From CAMLIZ01 sp036231905 (GTDB taxonomy: Bacteria; Pseudomonadota; Gammaproteobacteria; Burkholderiales; Burkholderiaceae_C): a stretch of DNA of 64,000 nt. The DNA is taken from positions 372,001 through 436,000 of the forward strand of contig NZ_JAZARE010000003.1 of NCBI RefSeq assembly GCF_036231905.1, read 5' to 3'. Of this stretch, positions 1-7,483 are shown piece after piece (position 1 is the stretch's first letter; the number at the start of each line of letters is the position of its first letter). Position numbers and translations under genes: made by a program. The notes under the pieces are model-generated. The model had not been told where the DNA came from. It searched no databases and worked only from the letters and a program-made list of their open reading frames with translations.

Positions 1-396
1 CAAGTTGCGCACGGCCACCTTGGCGTCTTCGCCGGCATGGCGGACCACCTTGGTGAGGTCGCGCCTGCGCTCTTCAGTCAGCGGCGGCATCGGTACGCGC
101 AGCAGGTCACCCTGGGCTGCGGGGTTCAAGCCGAGGTCCGACTCGCGGATGGCCTTCTCGATCTTCTGGCCCATGCCCTTTTCCCAGGGCTGCACGCTGA
201 TGGTGCGTGCATCCAGCAGCGACACGTTGGCCACCTGGCTGATCGGCACCATGGAGCCGTAGTAGTCCACGTGCACCTGGTCCAGGATGCCCGGGTGGGC
301 TCGGCCGGTGCGGATCTTCTGCAGCTCGGTCTTGAAGGCCTCGACCGATTTGGCCATCTTGGCCTGGGCCGTGTTCTTGATGTCGGCAATGGTCAT
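1..396 (-). CDS. frr: Ribosome recycling factor, 3' end cut by window edge
   Basis: Ribosome recycling factor splits the post-termination 70S complex together with EF-G so that ribosomes can re-initiate. The visible 132 residues begin MTIADIKNTAQAKM and contain the family's hallmark stretch ending in MPPLTEERRRDLTK, which forms part of the three-helix bundle, then VRHAGEDAKVAVRN. The family is about 185 residues, so roughly 50 C-terminal residues lie outside the window. The gene follows pyrH on the same strand after about 90 nt, matching the conserved rpsB-tsf-pyrH-frr order. A GC-rich intergenic repeat lies in that gap. Identification is secure; only the 3' end is missing. Confidence 0.97.
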   Translation of the reverse strand, partial: MTIADIKNTAQAKMAKSVEAFKTELQKIRTGRAHPGILDQVHVDYYGSMVPISQVANVSLLDARTISVQPWEKGMGQKIEKAIRESDLGLNPAAQGDLLRVPMPPLTEERRRDLTKVVRHAGEDAKVAVRNL

Positions 397-430
397 GCTG
401 CCCTCCGCAGAGCCGTCTCAAGGCGGGCAG

Positions 431-471
431 GCGCCCCCTCGGGGGGCAGCGAACGAATGTGAGCGTGGGGG
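431..471. repeat. GC-rich intergenic palindromic repeat between pyrH and frr
   Basis: The gap holds a C5-6/G5-6 hairpin (CCCCCTCGGGGGG) followed by the module GCAGCGAACGAATGTGAGCG. Modules of this type (a C-run/G-run hairpin next to a 'GCGAACGAA..TGAGCG' tail) are, from memory, common between genes in Comamonadaceae and related Burkholderiales. A shorter relative (CCCCCCAAGGGGGC) occurs at 31512-31526. It may act as a weak terminator or mRNA-stabilising hairpin; it lacks a good U-tract. Confidence 0.55.
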
Positions 472-486
472 TCCATAACAATCTCC

Positions 487-1197
487 TCAAACGTGAACCA
501 GGGTGCCCTCGTCTTCACCGAGCACCACACGCTTCAACGCGCCGGGCTTGAAGATGGAAAACACCTTGATCGGCAGCTTCTGGTCACGGCACAGCGCAAA
601 CGCGGTGGCGTCCATCACCTGCAGGTTCTTCGCAATCGCTTCGTCGAAACTGATGGTGGCGTAGCGCGTGGCGGCGCTGTCCTTCTTGGGATCGGCCGTG
701 TACACCCCGTCCACCTTGGTGGCCTTGAGCACGATTTCGGCGCCCATTTCCGCGCCGCGCAGGGCGGCGGCGGTGTCGGTGGTGAAGAACGGATTGCCCG
801 TGCCGGCCGCGAAGACGACGACCTTGCCTTCTTCCAGGTACTGCAGCGCCTTGGGCCGCACATAGGACTCCACCACCTGGTCGATCGCGATGGCGGACAT
901 CACCCGGGCCGTCATGCCTTCCTGGCGCATGGTGTCGGCCAGCGCCAGGGCGTTCATCACCGTGGCCAGCATGCCCATGTAGTCGGCGGTGGCGCGGTCC
1001 ATGCCCACCGAACCGCCGGCCACGCCGCGGAAGATGTTGCCGCCGCCGATGACCACCGCCACCTCACAGCCGAGCTGCGTCACCTCCTGCACTTCCTTCA
1101 CCATGCGGACGATGGTGGCGCGATTGATGCCGTAGGCGTCATCGCCCATCAGCGCTTCGCCGGACAGTTTGAGCAGGATGCGCTTGTGCATCGGCAT
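487..1197 (-). CDS. pyrH: UMP kinase
   Basis: PyrH phosphorylates UMP to UDP with ATP in pyrimidine nucleotide synthesis; the bacterial enzyme is a hexamer of the amino-acid-kinase fold. The 236-residue product has the N-terminal KLSGE nucleotide-binding motif (residues 10-14), the VIGGGNIFRG glycine loop, and the conserved ATKVDGVYTADPKKD segment. Length matches the family (about 235-240). The start at 1197 was chosen over an upstream in-frame codon because GGGAGA lies 7 nt before it and the KLSGE motif is then correctly placed near the N-terminus. It lies between tsf and frr; a hairpin terminator separates it from tsf, so some transcripts probably start within this cluster. Confidence 0.97.
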   Translation of the reverse strand: MPMHKRILLKLSGEALMGDDAYGINRATIVRMVKEVQEVTQLGCEVAVVIGGGNIFRGVAGGSVGMDRATADYMGMLATVMNALALADTMRQEGMTARVMSAIAIDQVVESYVRPKALQYLEEGKVVVFAAGTGNPFFTTDTAAALRGAEMGAEIVLKATKVDGVYTADPKKDSAATRYATISFDEAIAKNLQVMDATAFALCRDQKLPIKVFSIFKPGALKRVVLGEDEGTLVHV

Positions 1198-1241
1198 GCG
1201 GTGTTCTCCCAGGGGTCGTGCTCGTGTCAATGTCGGAGTTT

Positions 1242-1262
1242 AAAGGGGCGCCGCAGCGCCCC
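1242..1262 (-). terminator. Hairpin terminator between tsf and pyrH
   Basis: On the minus strand just after the tsf stop codon there is a perfect GGGGCGC / GCGCCCC stem (1245-1262) with a 4-nt loop followed by TTT. The U-tract is short, so it is probably a partial terminator allowing read-through into pyrH. A TTGACA hexamer on the minus strand about 35 nt upstream of pyrH could serve a separate pyrH promoter, although no good -10 box follows it. Confidence 0.6.
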
Positions 1263-1271
1263 TTGGTGTGC

Positions 1272-2162
1272 TTACTGCCCCTTGGCAGCGGCCACCTGCG
1301 CGGCCACTTCCGCGGCGAAGTCGTCGACCTTCTTCTCGATGCCCTCGCCCACCACGTACAGGGTGAAGCCCTTCACCGTGGTGCTGGCGGCCTTGAGCAT
1401 CTGCTCGACAGTCTGCTTGTCGTTCTTCACGAAGGTCTGGTTCAGCAGCGACACTTCCTTCAGGAACTTCTGCACCGAGCCTTCGACCATCTTGTTCACG
1501 ATCTCGGCCGGCTTGCCGGATTCGGCGGCCTTCTCGGCGGCGATCTTGCGTTCCTTGTCGATCAGCTCGGGCGACACGTCGGCGGTGGACAGGGCCACCG
1601 GCTTCATGGCCGCCACGTGCATGGCCACATCCTTGGCGGCCACGTCGTCACCTTCGAACTCCACCACCACGCCGATGCGGGTGCCGTGCAGGTAGCTGGC
1701 GAGCTTGCCGCCGCCGGCATAACGCTTGAAGCGGCGGATGGACATGTTTTCGCCGATCTTGCCGATCAGGCCCTTGCGCACGTCTTCCACCGTCGGGCCG
1801 AAACCGTCTTGCGACAGCGGGTAGGCGCCGATGGCGGCCACGTCAGCCGGGTTGTTGTCGGCGATCAGCTGGGCCACCGACTTGACGAACGCCAGGAAGG
1901 AGTCGTTCTTGGAGACGAAGTCGGTCTCGCAGTTGACCTCCACCAGCGCGCCGGTGCTTCCGTTCACCACGGCGGCGATCACGCCTTCGGCGGTGATGCG
2001 GGAAGCGGCCTTGCCGGCCTTGTTGCCCAGCTTGACACGCAGGATCTCTTCGGCGCGCTCCATGTCGCCTTCGGCCTCGGTGAGGGCCTTCTTGCACTCC
2101 ATCATCGGGGCGTCGGTCTTGGCGCGCAGTTCGGCGACCATGCTGGCGGTGATTGCAGGCAT
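1272..2162 (-). CDS. tsf: Elongation factor Ts
   Basis: EF-Ts is the nucleotide exchange factor that regenerates EF-Tu-GTP during translation elongation. The 296-residue product starts MPAITASMVAELRAKTDAP and carries the N-terminal UBA-like helices with the TDAPMMECKKAL signature at about residues 16-27, then the core GTEVNCETDFVSKN-type region (here VEVNCETDFVSKND) and the coiled-coil subdomain. The start at 2162 is fixed by AAGGAGA 7-8 nt upstream and by the domain boundary; the longer open frame is read-through from the gap. It is the second gene after rpsB, separated from it by an attenuator-like terminator. Confidence 0.98.
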   Translation of the reverse strand: MPAITASMVAELRAKTDAPMMECKKALTEAEGDMERAEEILRVKLGNKAGKAASRITAEGVIAAVVNGSTGALVEVNCETDFVSKNDSFLAFVKSVAQLIADNNPADVAAIGAYPLSQDGFGPTVEDVRKGLIGKIGENMSIRRFKRYAGGGKLASYLHGTRIGVVVEFEGDDVAAKDVAMHVAAMKPVALSTADVSPELIDKERKIAAEKAAESGKPAEIVNKMVEGSVQKFLKEVSLLNQTFVKNDKQTVEQMLKAASTTVKGFTLYVVGEGIEKKVDDFAAEVAAQVAAAKGQ

Positions 2163-2233
2163 CGTGTGTTCTCCTTGCTCGTCGGCGCGACCCGTTTTGT
2201 GCGGAATCGGCCGGATTTGTTCAGGGGGCTTGG

Positions 2234-2256
2234 AAAAAAGGGGCTGAATCAGCCCC
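2234..2256 (-). terminator. Rho-independent terminator or attenuator between rpsB and tsf
   Basis: On the minus strand the sequence after the rpsB stop codon forms GGGGCTG-ATT-CAGCCCC followed by six T residues. This is a complete intrinsic terminator inside the rpsB-tsf unit. Partial termination here would make S2 more abundant than read-through alone gives EF-Ts, as known for the E. coli rpsB-tsf operon. Confidence 0.85.
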
Positions 2257-2283
2257 TCGTTCCGGATCCGGGGAGGATCGCAA

Positions 2284-3024
2284 TCAGGCTTCGTTGACCT
2301 CGACGAACTCGTCGCTGCCGGTGGCGGCCTGCACCACTTCTTGCGTGGCGTTGGCCTTGCCTTCCAGCACGGCGTCAGCGACGGCGCGGGCATACAGCGC
2401 CACGGCCTTGGCCGAGTCGTCGTTGCCGGGGATCACGTAGTCGATGCCTTCCGGCGAGTGGTTGGAGTCGACGATGCCCACCACCGGGATGCCCAGCTTC
2501 TTGGCTTCGGCGATGGCGATCTTGTGGTAGCCCACGTCGATGACGAACAGCGCGTCGGGCAGCGCGTTCATGTCCTGGATGCCGCCGATGTCCTTTTCGA
2601 GCTTGGCGATCTCGCGCTGGAACATCAGCGCTTCCTTCTTGATCGACGGCTCGGTGCCGGCCTCGATCTGCGCCTGCATGTCCTTGAGCTTCTTCAGCGA
2701 ACCCTTGACCGTCTTGAAGTTGGTCAGCATGCCGCCGAGCCAGCGCTGGTCGACATAGGGCATACCGGCGCGCTGGGCTTCCTGGGCGATCACTTCGCGC
2801 GCCTGGCGCTTGGTGCCGATCATCAGGATCGTGCCGCGGCGGCTGCTCAGCTGGCGCACGAACTTCATCGCTTCCTCGAACTTCGGCAGCGTCTTTTCGA
2901 GGTTGATGATGTGGATCTTGTTCCGATGGCCGTAAATGAACGGGGCCATCTTCGGGTTCCAGAAGCGCGTTTGGTGTCCGAAATGGACACCGGCTTCCAG
3001 CATTTCACGCATGGTGACGGACAT
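2284..3024 (-). CDS. rpsB: Small ribosomal subunit protein uS2
   Basis: S2 binds the 30S subunit late in assembly and supports S1 binding. The 246-residue product begins MSVTMREMLEAGVHFGHQTRFWNPKM, the canonical bacterial S2 N-terminus, and contains the family signatures FIYGHRNKIHIINLEKT and PDALFVIDVGYHKIAIAEAKKLGIPVVGIVDSN (quoted here only in part as landmarks PDALFVID and GIVDSN). The start at 3024 has TTGGAG 6 nt upstream; the longer frame upstream is leader sequence. It is the first gene of the rpsB-tsf-pyrH-frr block, with a leader of about 150 nt that can fold into a strong stem. Confidence 0.98.
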   Translation of the reverse strand: MSVTMREMLEAGVHFGHQTRFWNPKMAPFIYGHRNKIHIINLEKTLPKFEEAMKFVRQLSSRRGTILMIGTKRQAREVIAQEAQRAGMPYVDQRWLGGMLTNFKTVKGSLKKLKDMQAQIEAGTEPSIKKEALMFQREIAKLEKDIGGIQDMNALPDALFVIDVGYHKIAIAEAKKLGIPVVGIVDSNHSPEGIDYVIPGNDDSAKAVALYARAVADAVLEGKANATQEVVQAATGSDEFVEVNEA

Positions 3025-3062
3025 GGAGAACTCCAAGGTTGGTTCTAAAATCCGGCTTGAAA

Positions 3063-3100
3063 TCGCAGCTCGCGGAACTCCTGTGTTCCCGCGGTTGCGA
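3063..3100 (-). promoter_or_regulatory. Structured 5' leader of rpsB
   Basis: Within the rpsB 5' untranslated region the two arms TCGCA and TGCGA (plus-strand 3063-3067 and 3096-3100) flank an inner CGCGGAAC / GTTCCCGCG stem with one bulged base. The result is a long imperfect hairpin about 40 nt upstream of the start codon. Many bacterial rpsB mRNAs carry an autoregulatory leader bound by S2; whether this one works that way is inferred from position and structure only. Confidence 0.5.
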
Positions 3101-3181
3101 CACCTTTGATGCAGCCGGGTTCGCGATTTGTCTATCGTCGCTCGGGCTTTCAAAGCCGTTGCGCTTGAGATAAACCCAAAG

Positions 3182-3190
3182 AGTATAGCA
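3182..3190 (-). promoter_or_regulatory. Extended -10 promoter element of rpsB
   Basis: The minus strand reads TGCTATACT here, matching the extended -10 form TGnTATAAT. No good -35 hexamer sits 17 nt upstream, which is typical of extended -10 promoters. Transcription would start near 3175 and give a leader of about 150 nt. The element lies only 7 nt from the divergent amidase start codon, so the two promoters must overlap. Confidence 0.5.
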
Positions 3191-3196
3191 CCCGGC

Positions 3197-4546
3197 ATGA
3201 CCCTCGATCTCTGTGCGGCGGCCAGCGCCGTGGCGACCGGCCAGCTCACCGCGCAGGACGCGCTGCGCCAGGCCCAGGCCGCAGCAGCCCTGCCAGCGAA
3301 CCGCCATACCTTCATCCGCCGCTTCGAGGCTCAGGCCGAAGCGGCGGCGGCTGCGGTCGACGCGCTGCGCGCAGCAGGTGGGCCGGTCCCCCCGCTGGCG
3401 GGCTTGGCGGTGTCGGTGAAGGACCTGTTCAACATGGCCGGCGCTGCCACCACGGCCGGATCGCTGGTGCTGGCGGATACGGCGCCCGCGCGGCAGGACT
3501 CGGCCATGGTCGCCCGCCTGCGCGCCGCGGGCGCAGCACTGGTGGGCCACACCAACATGACGGAGTTCGCTTTCTCCGGCGTCGGCATCAATCCGCACCA
3601 TGGCACACCGGCCAATCCGGTCACGGCCCCGCTGGATCCGTTGGCCCGCGTCCCCGGCGGTTCCAGCTCCGGCGCTGCGGTGTCGGTCGCCACCGGCGCC
3701 GCCTGGGCCGCGCTCGGCTCGGACACCGGTGGCTCCATCCGCATCCCGGCGGCCCTGCAAGGCCTGGTCGGCTTCAAGAACACGCAGGCGCTCACGTCCA
3801 ACGAAGGATGCCTGCCGCTGTCACCCACCCTGGACACCAGCTGCGCCATCACGCTCACGGTGCGCGACGCGGTGCGCCTGCATGAAGTACTGGCGGCCCG
3901 CACGGTGCGCCTGGTGAACCGGCCGTTGTCAGCCACCCGGCTGGGGGTGCCGCAAGGCAGCCTGCTGGAAGCGCTGGAGCCCACCGTGGCAGCGGCGTTC
4001 GAACGCACGCTGCGTCGGTTGCGCGACCAGGGGGCCCAACTGGTGGACCTGCCGCTGCCTTCGCTGGAGGAGCTGACCCGCCTGCAGGCCAATGGCGGTT
4101 TTGCGGCCGCTGAAAGCTGGGCCTGGCACCGAGAGCGGCTGCTGCGCGACGGCCACCGCTACGACCCCCGCGTGGCCACCCGTATACGGCGGGGCGAAGC
4201 CATCAGCGCGGCTGACTACCTGGACCTACACGCGGCGCGCCGCGCATGGATCGCCGAGGCGGGCCGCGCGATGGCTGGCTTCCACGCCATGCTTTCGCCC
4301 ACCGTGCCGATGGTGGCGCCGCCGTTGCAGCCCTTGCTGGACAGCGACGACCACTTCTTTCGCACCAACGCGCTGCTGTTGCGCAACCCCTCGGTGGTGA
4401 ACCTGCTGGACGGCTGCGCCCTGTCCCTCCCCTGCCACGCCGAAGGCGAGCTGCCGGTGGGGCTGATGGTCTGGCATGCCGGCCATCACGACGATGAGGT
4501 GCTGAGCAGCGCCCTGGCGATCGAAGCCGCGCTGGAAGAAGCCTGA
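3197..4546 (+). CDS. Amidase-signature family hydrolase
   Basis: This 449-residue protein belongs to the amidase-signature family, which hydrolyses amide bonds and includes GatA, malonamidase and aryl-acylamidases. The Ser-cisSer-Lys triad is visible: Lys75 in SVKDLFN, the serine cluster GGSSSGAA at about 154-161, and the nucleophile Ser180 in DTGGSIR. No GatB or GatC gene is nearby, so it is more likely a stand-alone amidase than a tRNA amidotransferase subunit; annotations such as 'amidase' or 'GatA-like' are both common for such genes. I chose the ATG at 3197 because family homology starts at once and the upstream codons overlap the divergent rpsB promoter. The gene ends 4 nt before the D-amino acid dehydrogenase. 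The substrate cannot be read from the sequence. Confidence 0.88.
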   Translation: MTLDLCAAASAVATGQLTAQDALRQAQAAAALPANRHTFIRRFEAQAEAAAAAVDALRAAGGPVPPLAGLAVSVKDLFNMAGAATTAGSLVLADTAPARQDSAMVARLRAAGAALVGHTNMTEFAFSGVGINPHHGTPANPVTAPLDPLARVPGGSSSGAAVSVATGAAWAALGSDTGGSIRIPAALQGLVGFKNTQALTSNEGCLPLSPTLDTSCAITLTVRDAVRLHEVLAARTVRLVNRPLSATRLGVPQGSLLEALEPTVAAAFERTLRRLRDQGAQLVDLPLPSLEELTRLQANGGFAAAESWAWHRERLLRDGHRYDPRVATRIRRGEAISAADYLDLHAARRAWIAEAGRAMAGFHAMLSPTVPMVAPPLQPLLDSDDHFFRTNALLLRNPSVVNLLDGCALSLPCHAEGELPVGLMVWHAGHHDDEVLSSALAIEAALEEA

Positions 4547-4550
4547 CACC

Positions 4551-5885
4551 ATGCGCGTTGCAGTGATAGGCGCCGGCATCATCGGCGTCACGACGGCCTA
4601 CGAACTGAGCAGCGACGGCCACGAGGTGACCGTGTTCGAGCGTCGCGGCAGCGTCGGCGCGGAAACCAGCTTCGCCAACGCGGGGCTGGTGGCGCCGGGT
4701 TACGTCACCCCGTGGGCCGCCCCCGGCATGCCGGCCAAGGTGCTGCGCCACCTGTTCAGCCGCCACGCCCCCGTACGCCTGGGCGGCTGGCCGGACGCCG
4801 CCTTGCTGCGCTGGGTGTGGCGCTGGTGGCGCGCCTGCAACCCGGCCAGCTACGAGCTCAACCGCGGGCGCATGTTCCGCCTGGCCCGCTACAGCCAGGA
4901 TCGGCTGCGCGGCCTTACCGAAGCGCTGCAGCTCGACTACGAGCAGGCCAAGGGTTGCCTGGTGCTGCTGCGCACCGAACGCGACCTCGCCCTGGCCGAG
5001 CCCGGTTTGCGCCTGCTGGAAAACCTGCAAGTGCCGTTTGCGCTGGCCGACGCTGCCGCCTGCTACCGCATCGAGCCGGGCCTCAACGCCGAGACGCCGC
5101 TGCACGCGGCCATCCACCTGCCCGAAGACGAGGTGGGCAACTGCCGCCAGTTCGCCCATCTGCTGAAGGCGGAGGCGCAGCGCCTGGGCGCGCAGTTCGA
5201 GTTTCATCGACGCGTGCTGGCCATCGAACCCGGGCACAGCGTGACACTGCGCCACCAGGCCACCGCCAGCCATGCCGCATCGACGCTGGTGGACAGCAGC
5301 GCGAGCACCTCGCCGGCCAGCACGGAGAGCGACTCCGACCCGGTCGACGAGCGCTTCGATGCGGTGGTGGTGTGTGCCGCGCTCGACAGCGTGTCGCTGC
5401 TGCGGCCACTGGGCGTCGAGTTGCCGCTCGCGCCGGTGCATGGCTACTCCATCACCGCACCGCTGCGCCAGCGCGAGATCGAACTGCGCCTGGGCCCGCG
5501 GGCGGCGCTGATGGACGAGCGCTACAAGGTCGCCATCAGCCGCCTCGGCCAGCGCCTGCGGGTGGCCGGCAGCGCTGAACTCGGCGGCTCGCTGCAGCAG
5601 CAGTCGGACGCCGCATTCGCCACCCTGTACCGCGTGTTGCACGACTGGTTTCCCGGCGCGGCGCAGGTGGGGCGAGCCCAGCGCTGGAAAGGCGCGCGGC
5701 CGATGCTGCCCGACGGGCCGCCCGTGCTGGGCCCCAGCGGCGCGCCCGGGGTGTGGCTGAACCTCGGCCACGGGTCCAGCGGCTGGGCCTTGTCCTGCGG
5801 TTCGGCCCGCCTGCTGGCCGACCGCATCGCAGGCCGCGCACCCGCCGTGGACACCGAGGGCTTGGGCATCGAGCGTCTGCGCTGA
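4551..5885 (+). CDS. dadA: D-amino acid dehydrogenase (DadA-type FAD oxidoreductase)
   Basis: DadA oxidatively deaminates D-amino acids such as D-alanine to 2-oxo acids at the inner membrane, passing electrons to the respiratory chain. The 444-residue protein opens with an FAD dinucleotide motif (GAGIIG, residues 7-12; acidic end of beta-2 at about FERR) and carries the DadA signature ETSFANAG at 38-45. The C-terminal GARPMLPDGPPVLGPS and NLGHGSSGWALSCGSARLLAD landmarks fit the glycine oxidase/DadA fold. A stretch at about 239-268, rich in Ser, Thr and Asp, looks like a lineage-specific loop insertion, which explains why it is slightly longer than the usual 430 or so. It starts 4 nt after the amidase and may be co-transcribed with it; no alr/dadX racemase is present. 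Confidence 0.88.
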   Translation: MRVAVIGAGIIGVTTAYELSSDGHEVTVFERRGSVGAETSFANAGLVAPGYVTPWAAPGMPAKVLRHLFSRHAPVRLGGWPDAALLRWVWRWWRACNPASYELNRGRMFRLARYSQDRLRGLTEALQLDYEQAKGCLVLLRTERDLALAEPGLRLLENLQVPFALADAAACYRIEPGLNAETPLHAAIHLPEDEVGNCRQFAHLLKAEAQRLGAQFEFHRRVLAIEPGHSVTLRHQATASHAASTLVDSSASTSPASTESDSDPVDERFDAVVVCAALDSVSLLRPLGVELPLAPVHGYSITAPLRQREIELRLGPRAALMDERYKVAISRLGQRLRVAGSAELGGSLQQQSDAAFATLYRVLHDWFPGAAQVGRAQRWKGARPMLPDGPPVLGPSGAPGVWLNLGHGSSGWALSCGSARLLADRIAGRAPAVDTEGLGIERLR

Positions 5886-5926
5886 CACCGCCTCCTGCAC
5901 CGACGCGCCGGCGGCAGAATGCACCG

Positions 5927-7477
5927 ATGCCCTCGGTACTGGCTCCTCCGGTTCCTGTCCTGCCTGGCACGGCGACGTCCTGGCCGCTGCATGGGCTGGC
6001 CGCCTCGCGGGCCATCGAACAAGCCAGCCTGGCCGGCCTGCCGCCGCACACGCTGATGCACCGTGCGGGCACCGCCGTGGCCCGCCTGGCACTCGCGGTC
6101 GCCCCGCACGCGCAGCACATCTGGATTGCGGCCGGCCCGGGCAACAATGGTGGCGACGGCCTGCAAGCCGCCATCGCGCTGCAAGCCGCCGGCAAGCGGG
6201 TGAGCGTGAGCTTGCTGGCAGCGCCCGAGCGTTTGCCTCCGGACGCCCGCGATGCCTACGAGCGCGCCCGCCAGGCCGGTGTGCCTATCGAGCACACCGC
6301 CGTCCCGACCAGCGCTTGCGAGCTTGGCATCGACGCGCTGCTCGGCCTGGGCAGCAACCGTCCGGTGCAAGGCGAGATCGGCGCCGCGGTCGACGCGCTC
6401 AACCGGCTCGAGGCCCCGGTGCTCGCGGTCGATCTGCCCTCCGGGCTTCAGGCGCAGACCGGCGCCCTGCTCGGCGGCCCGGTGGTGCACGCCGATCACA
6501 CCTTGTGCCTGCTGAGCCTCAAGCCCGGGCTGTTCACCGGCCTGGGGCGGGATCATGCCGGCCGGGTGTGGTTGTCACACCTGGGTAACCAAGCCGATGC
6601 GCCGGCCGAGGCCTGGTTGAGCGGCAGCGACGGTCTGGCCGAGTTGATGCCCCTGCGTCGTCACGCGCAGCACAAGGGCAGCTTCGGCGACACCGTCGTC
6701 GTGGGTGGCGCCACCGGCATGGAAGGTGCCGCCTGGCTGGCAGCGCGCGCGGCGCTGTGCGCGGGGGCCGGCCGCGTGTATCTCGACCTGCTGGGCGGCC
6801 ACGCCGGATTCGCCGGTCCGCCGGAGCTGATGTGCCGGCCGGGCCTGGTGATGAGCCGACCACAGGACCTGGCGAAGTCCACGGTGGTGTGTGGCTGCGG
6901 CGGCGGCAACGCCGTGGGCACGGTGCTGCTCGCAGTGCTGGAACACAGCGCCCGCCTGGTGCTGGACGCCGATGCGCTGAATACGATCGCCGCCGACGCT
7001 TCGCTTCAACAGCAGCTCGCCCGGCGACATGCGCAGCGACTGCCCACGCTGCTGACGCCGCATCCGTTGGAAGCCGCCCGTCTGCTGGGCTGCGACGCCG
7101 CCACAGTGCAGGCAGACCGCTTCCGGGCGGCCGCCGCCCTCGCCGATCGGCTGGCGTGCGCCGTGCTGCTCAAGGGCTCGGGCAGCGTGTGTGCTGCCCC
7201 CGGTCAGCCGCCGCAGGTGAACCCCACCGGCAACGCCCTGCTCGCGAGCGCCGGCACTGGCGACGTGCTGGCTGGCTGGGCAGCGGGCCTGTGGTCGCAA
7301 CAGCCCCGCTCCGACGTCGATTCCAGCGCAGAGGCCCAGGTGGTGGGCGCTGGCGCTGCGTGGCTGCATGGCCAGGCAGCCGATGCGGCGCAGGCGGCCG
7401 GACGCGCCATGCCACTGACCGCCTCGACCCTCATCGACGCGATGGTGGCCGAGGCCACCATCCTCGCCCGCCGCTGA
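5927..7477 (+). CDS. nnr: Bifunctional NAD(P)H-hydrate repair enzyme
   Basis: Nnr repairs damaged nicotinamide cofactors. Its N-terminal YjeF epimerase domain interconverts R- and S-NAD(P)HX, and its C-terminal domain dehydrates S-NADPHX using ADP. In the 516-residue product the epimerase domain spans roughly 20-225 with the GPGNNGGDG loop at 70-78. The ribokinase-like dehydratase domain spans roughly 240-515 and has the NPTGNALLASAGTGDVLAG motif at about 430-450. The chosen ATG at 5927 lies after the dadA stop; an earlier in-frame codon would overlap dadA by 130 nt and encode an arginine-rich shadow. In many proteobacteria nnr neighbours tsaE; here it follows dadA and converges on rnr with only 6 nt between stop codons. 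Confidence 0.95.
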   Translation: MPSVLAPPVPVLPGTATSWPLHGLAASRAIEQASLAGLPPHTLMHRAGTAVARLALAVAPHAQHIWIAAGPGNNGGDGLQAAIALQAAGKRVSVSLLAAPERLPPDARDAYERARQAGVPIEHTAVPTSACELGIDALLGLGSNRPVQGEIGAAVDALNRLEAPVLAVDLPSGLQAQTGALLGGPVVHADHTLCLLSLKPGLFTGLGRDHAGRVWLSHLGNQADAPAEAWLSGSDGLAELMPLRRHAQHKGSFGDTVVVGGATGMEGAAWLAARAALCAGAGRVYLDLLGGHAGFAGPPELMCRPGLVMSRPQDLAKSTVVCGCGGGNAVGTVLLAVLEHSARLVLDADALNTIAADASLQQQLARRHAQRLPTLLTPHPLEAARLLGCDAATVQADRFRAAAALADRLACAVLLKGSGSVCAAPGQPPQVNPTGNALLASAGTGDVLAGWAAGLWSQQPRSDVDSSAEAQVVGAGAAWLHGQAADAAQAAGRAMPLTASTLIDAMVAEATILARR

Positions 7478-7483
7478 CCCGCT

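Noticed and set aside
3128..3196. Longer N-terminus for the amidase starting at 3128
   Set aside because: These codons overlap the rpsB promoter and leader, and the family alignment begins just after 3197.
3197..4546. Amidase as GatA of the Glu/Asp-tRNA amidotransferase
   Set aside because: GatB and GatC are absent nearby and the protein is shorter than typical GatA. I keep it as a general amidase.
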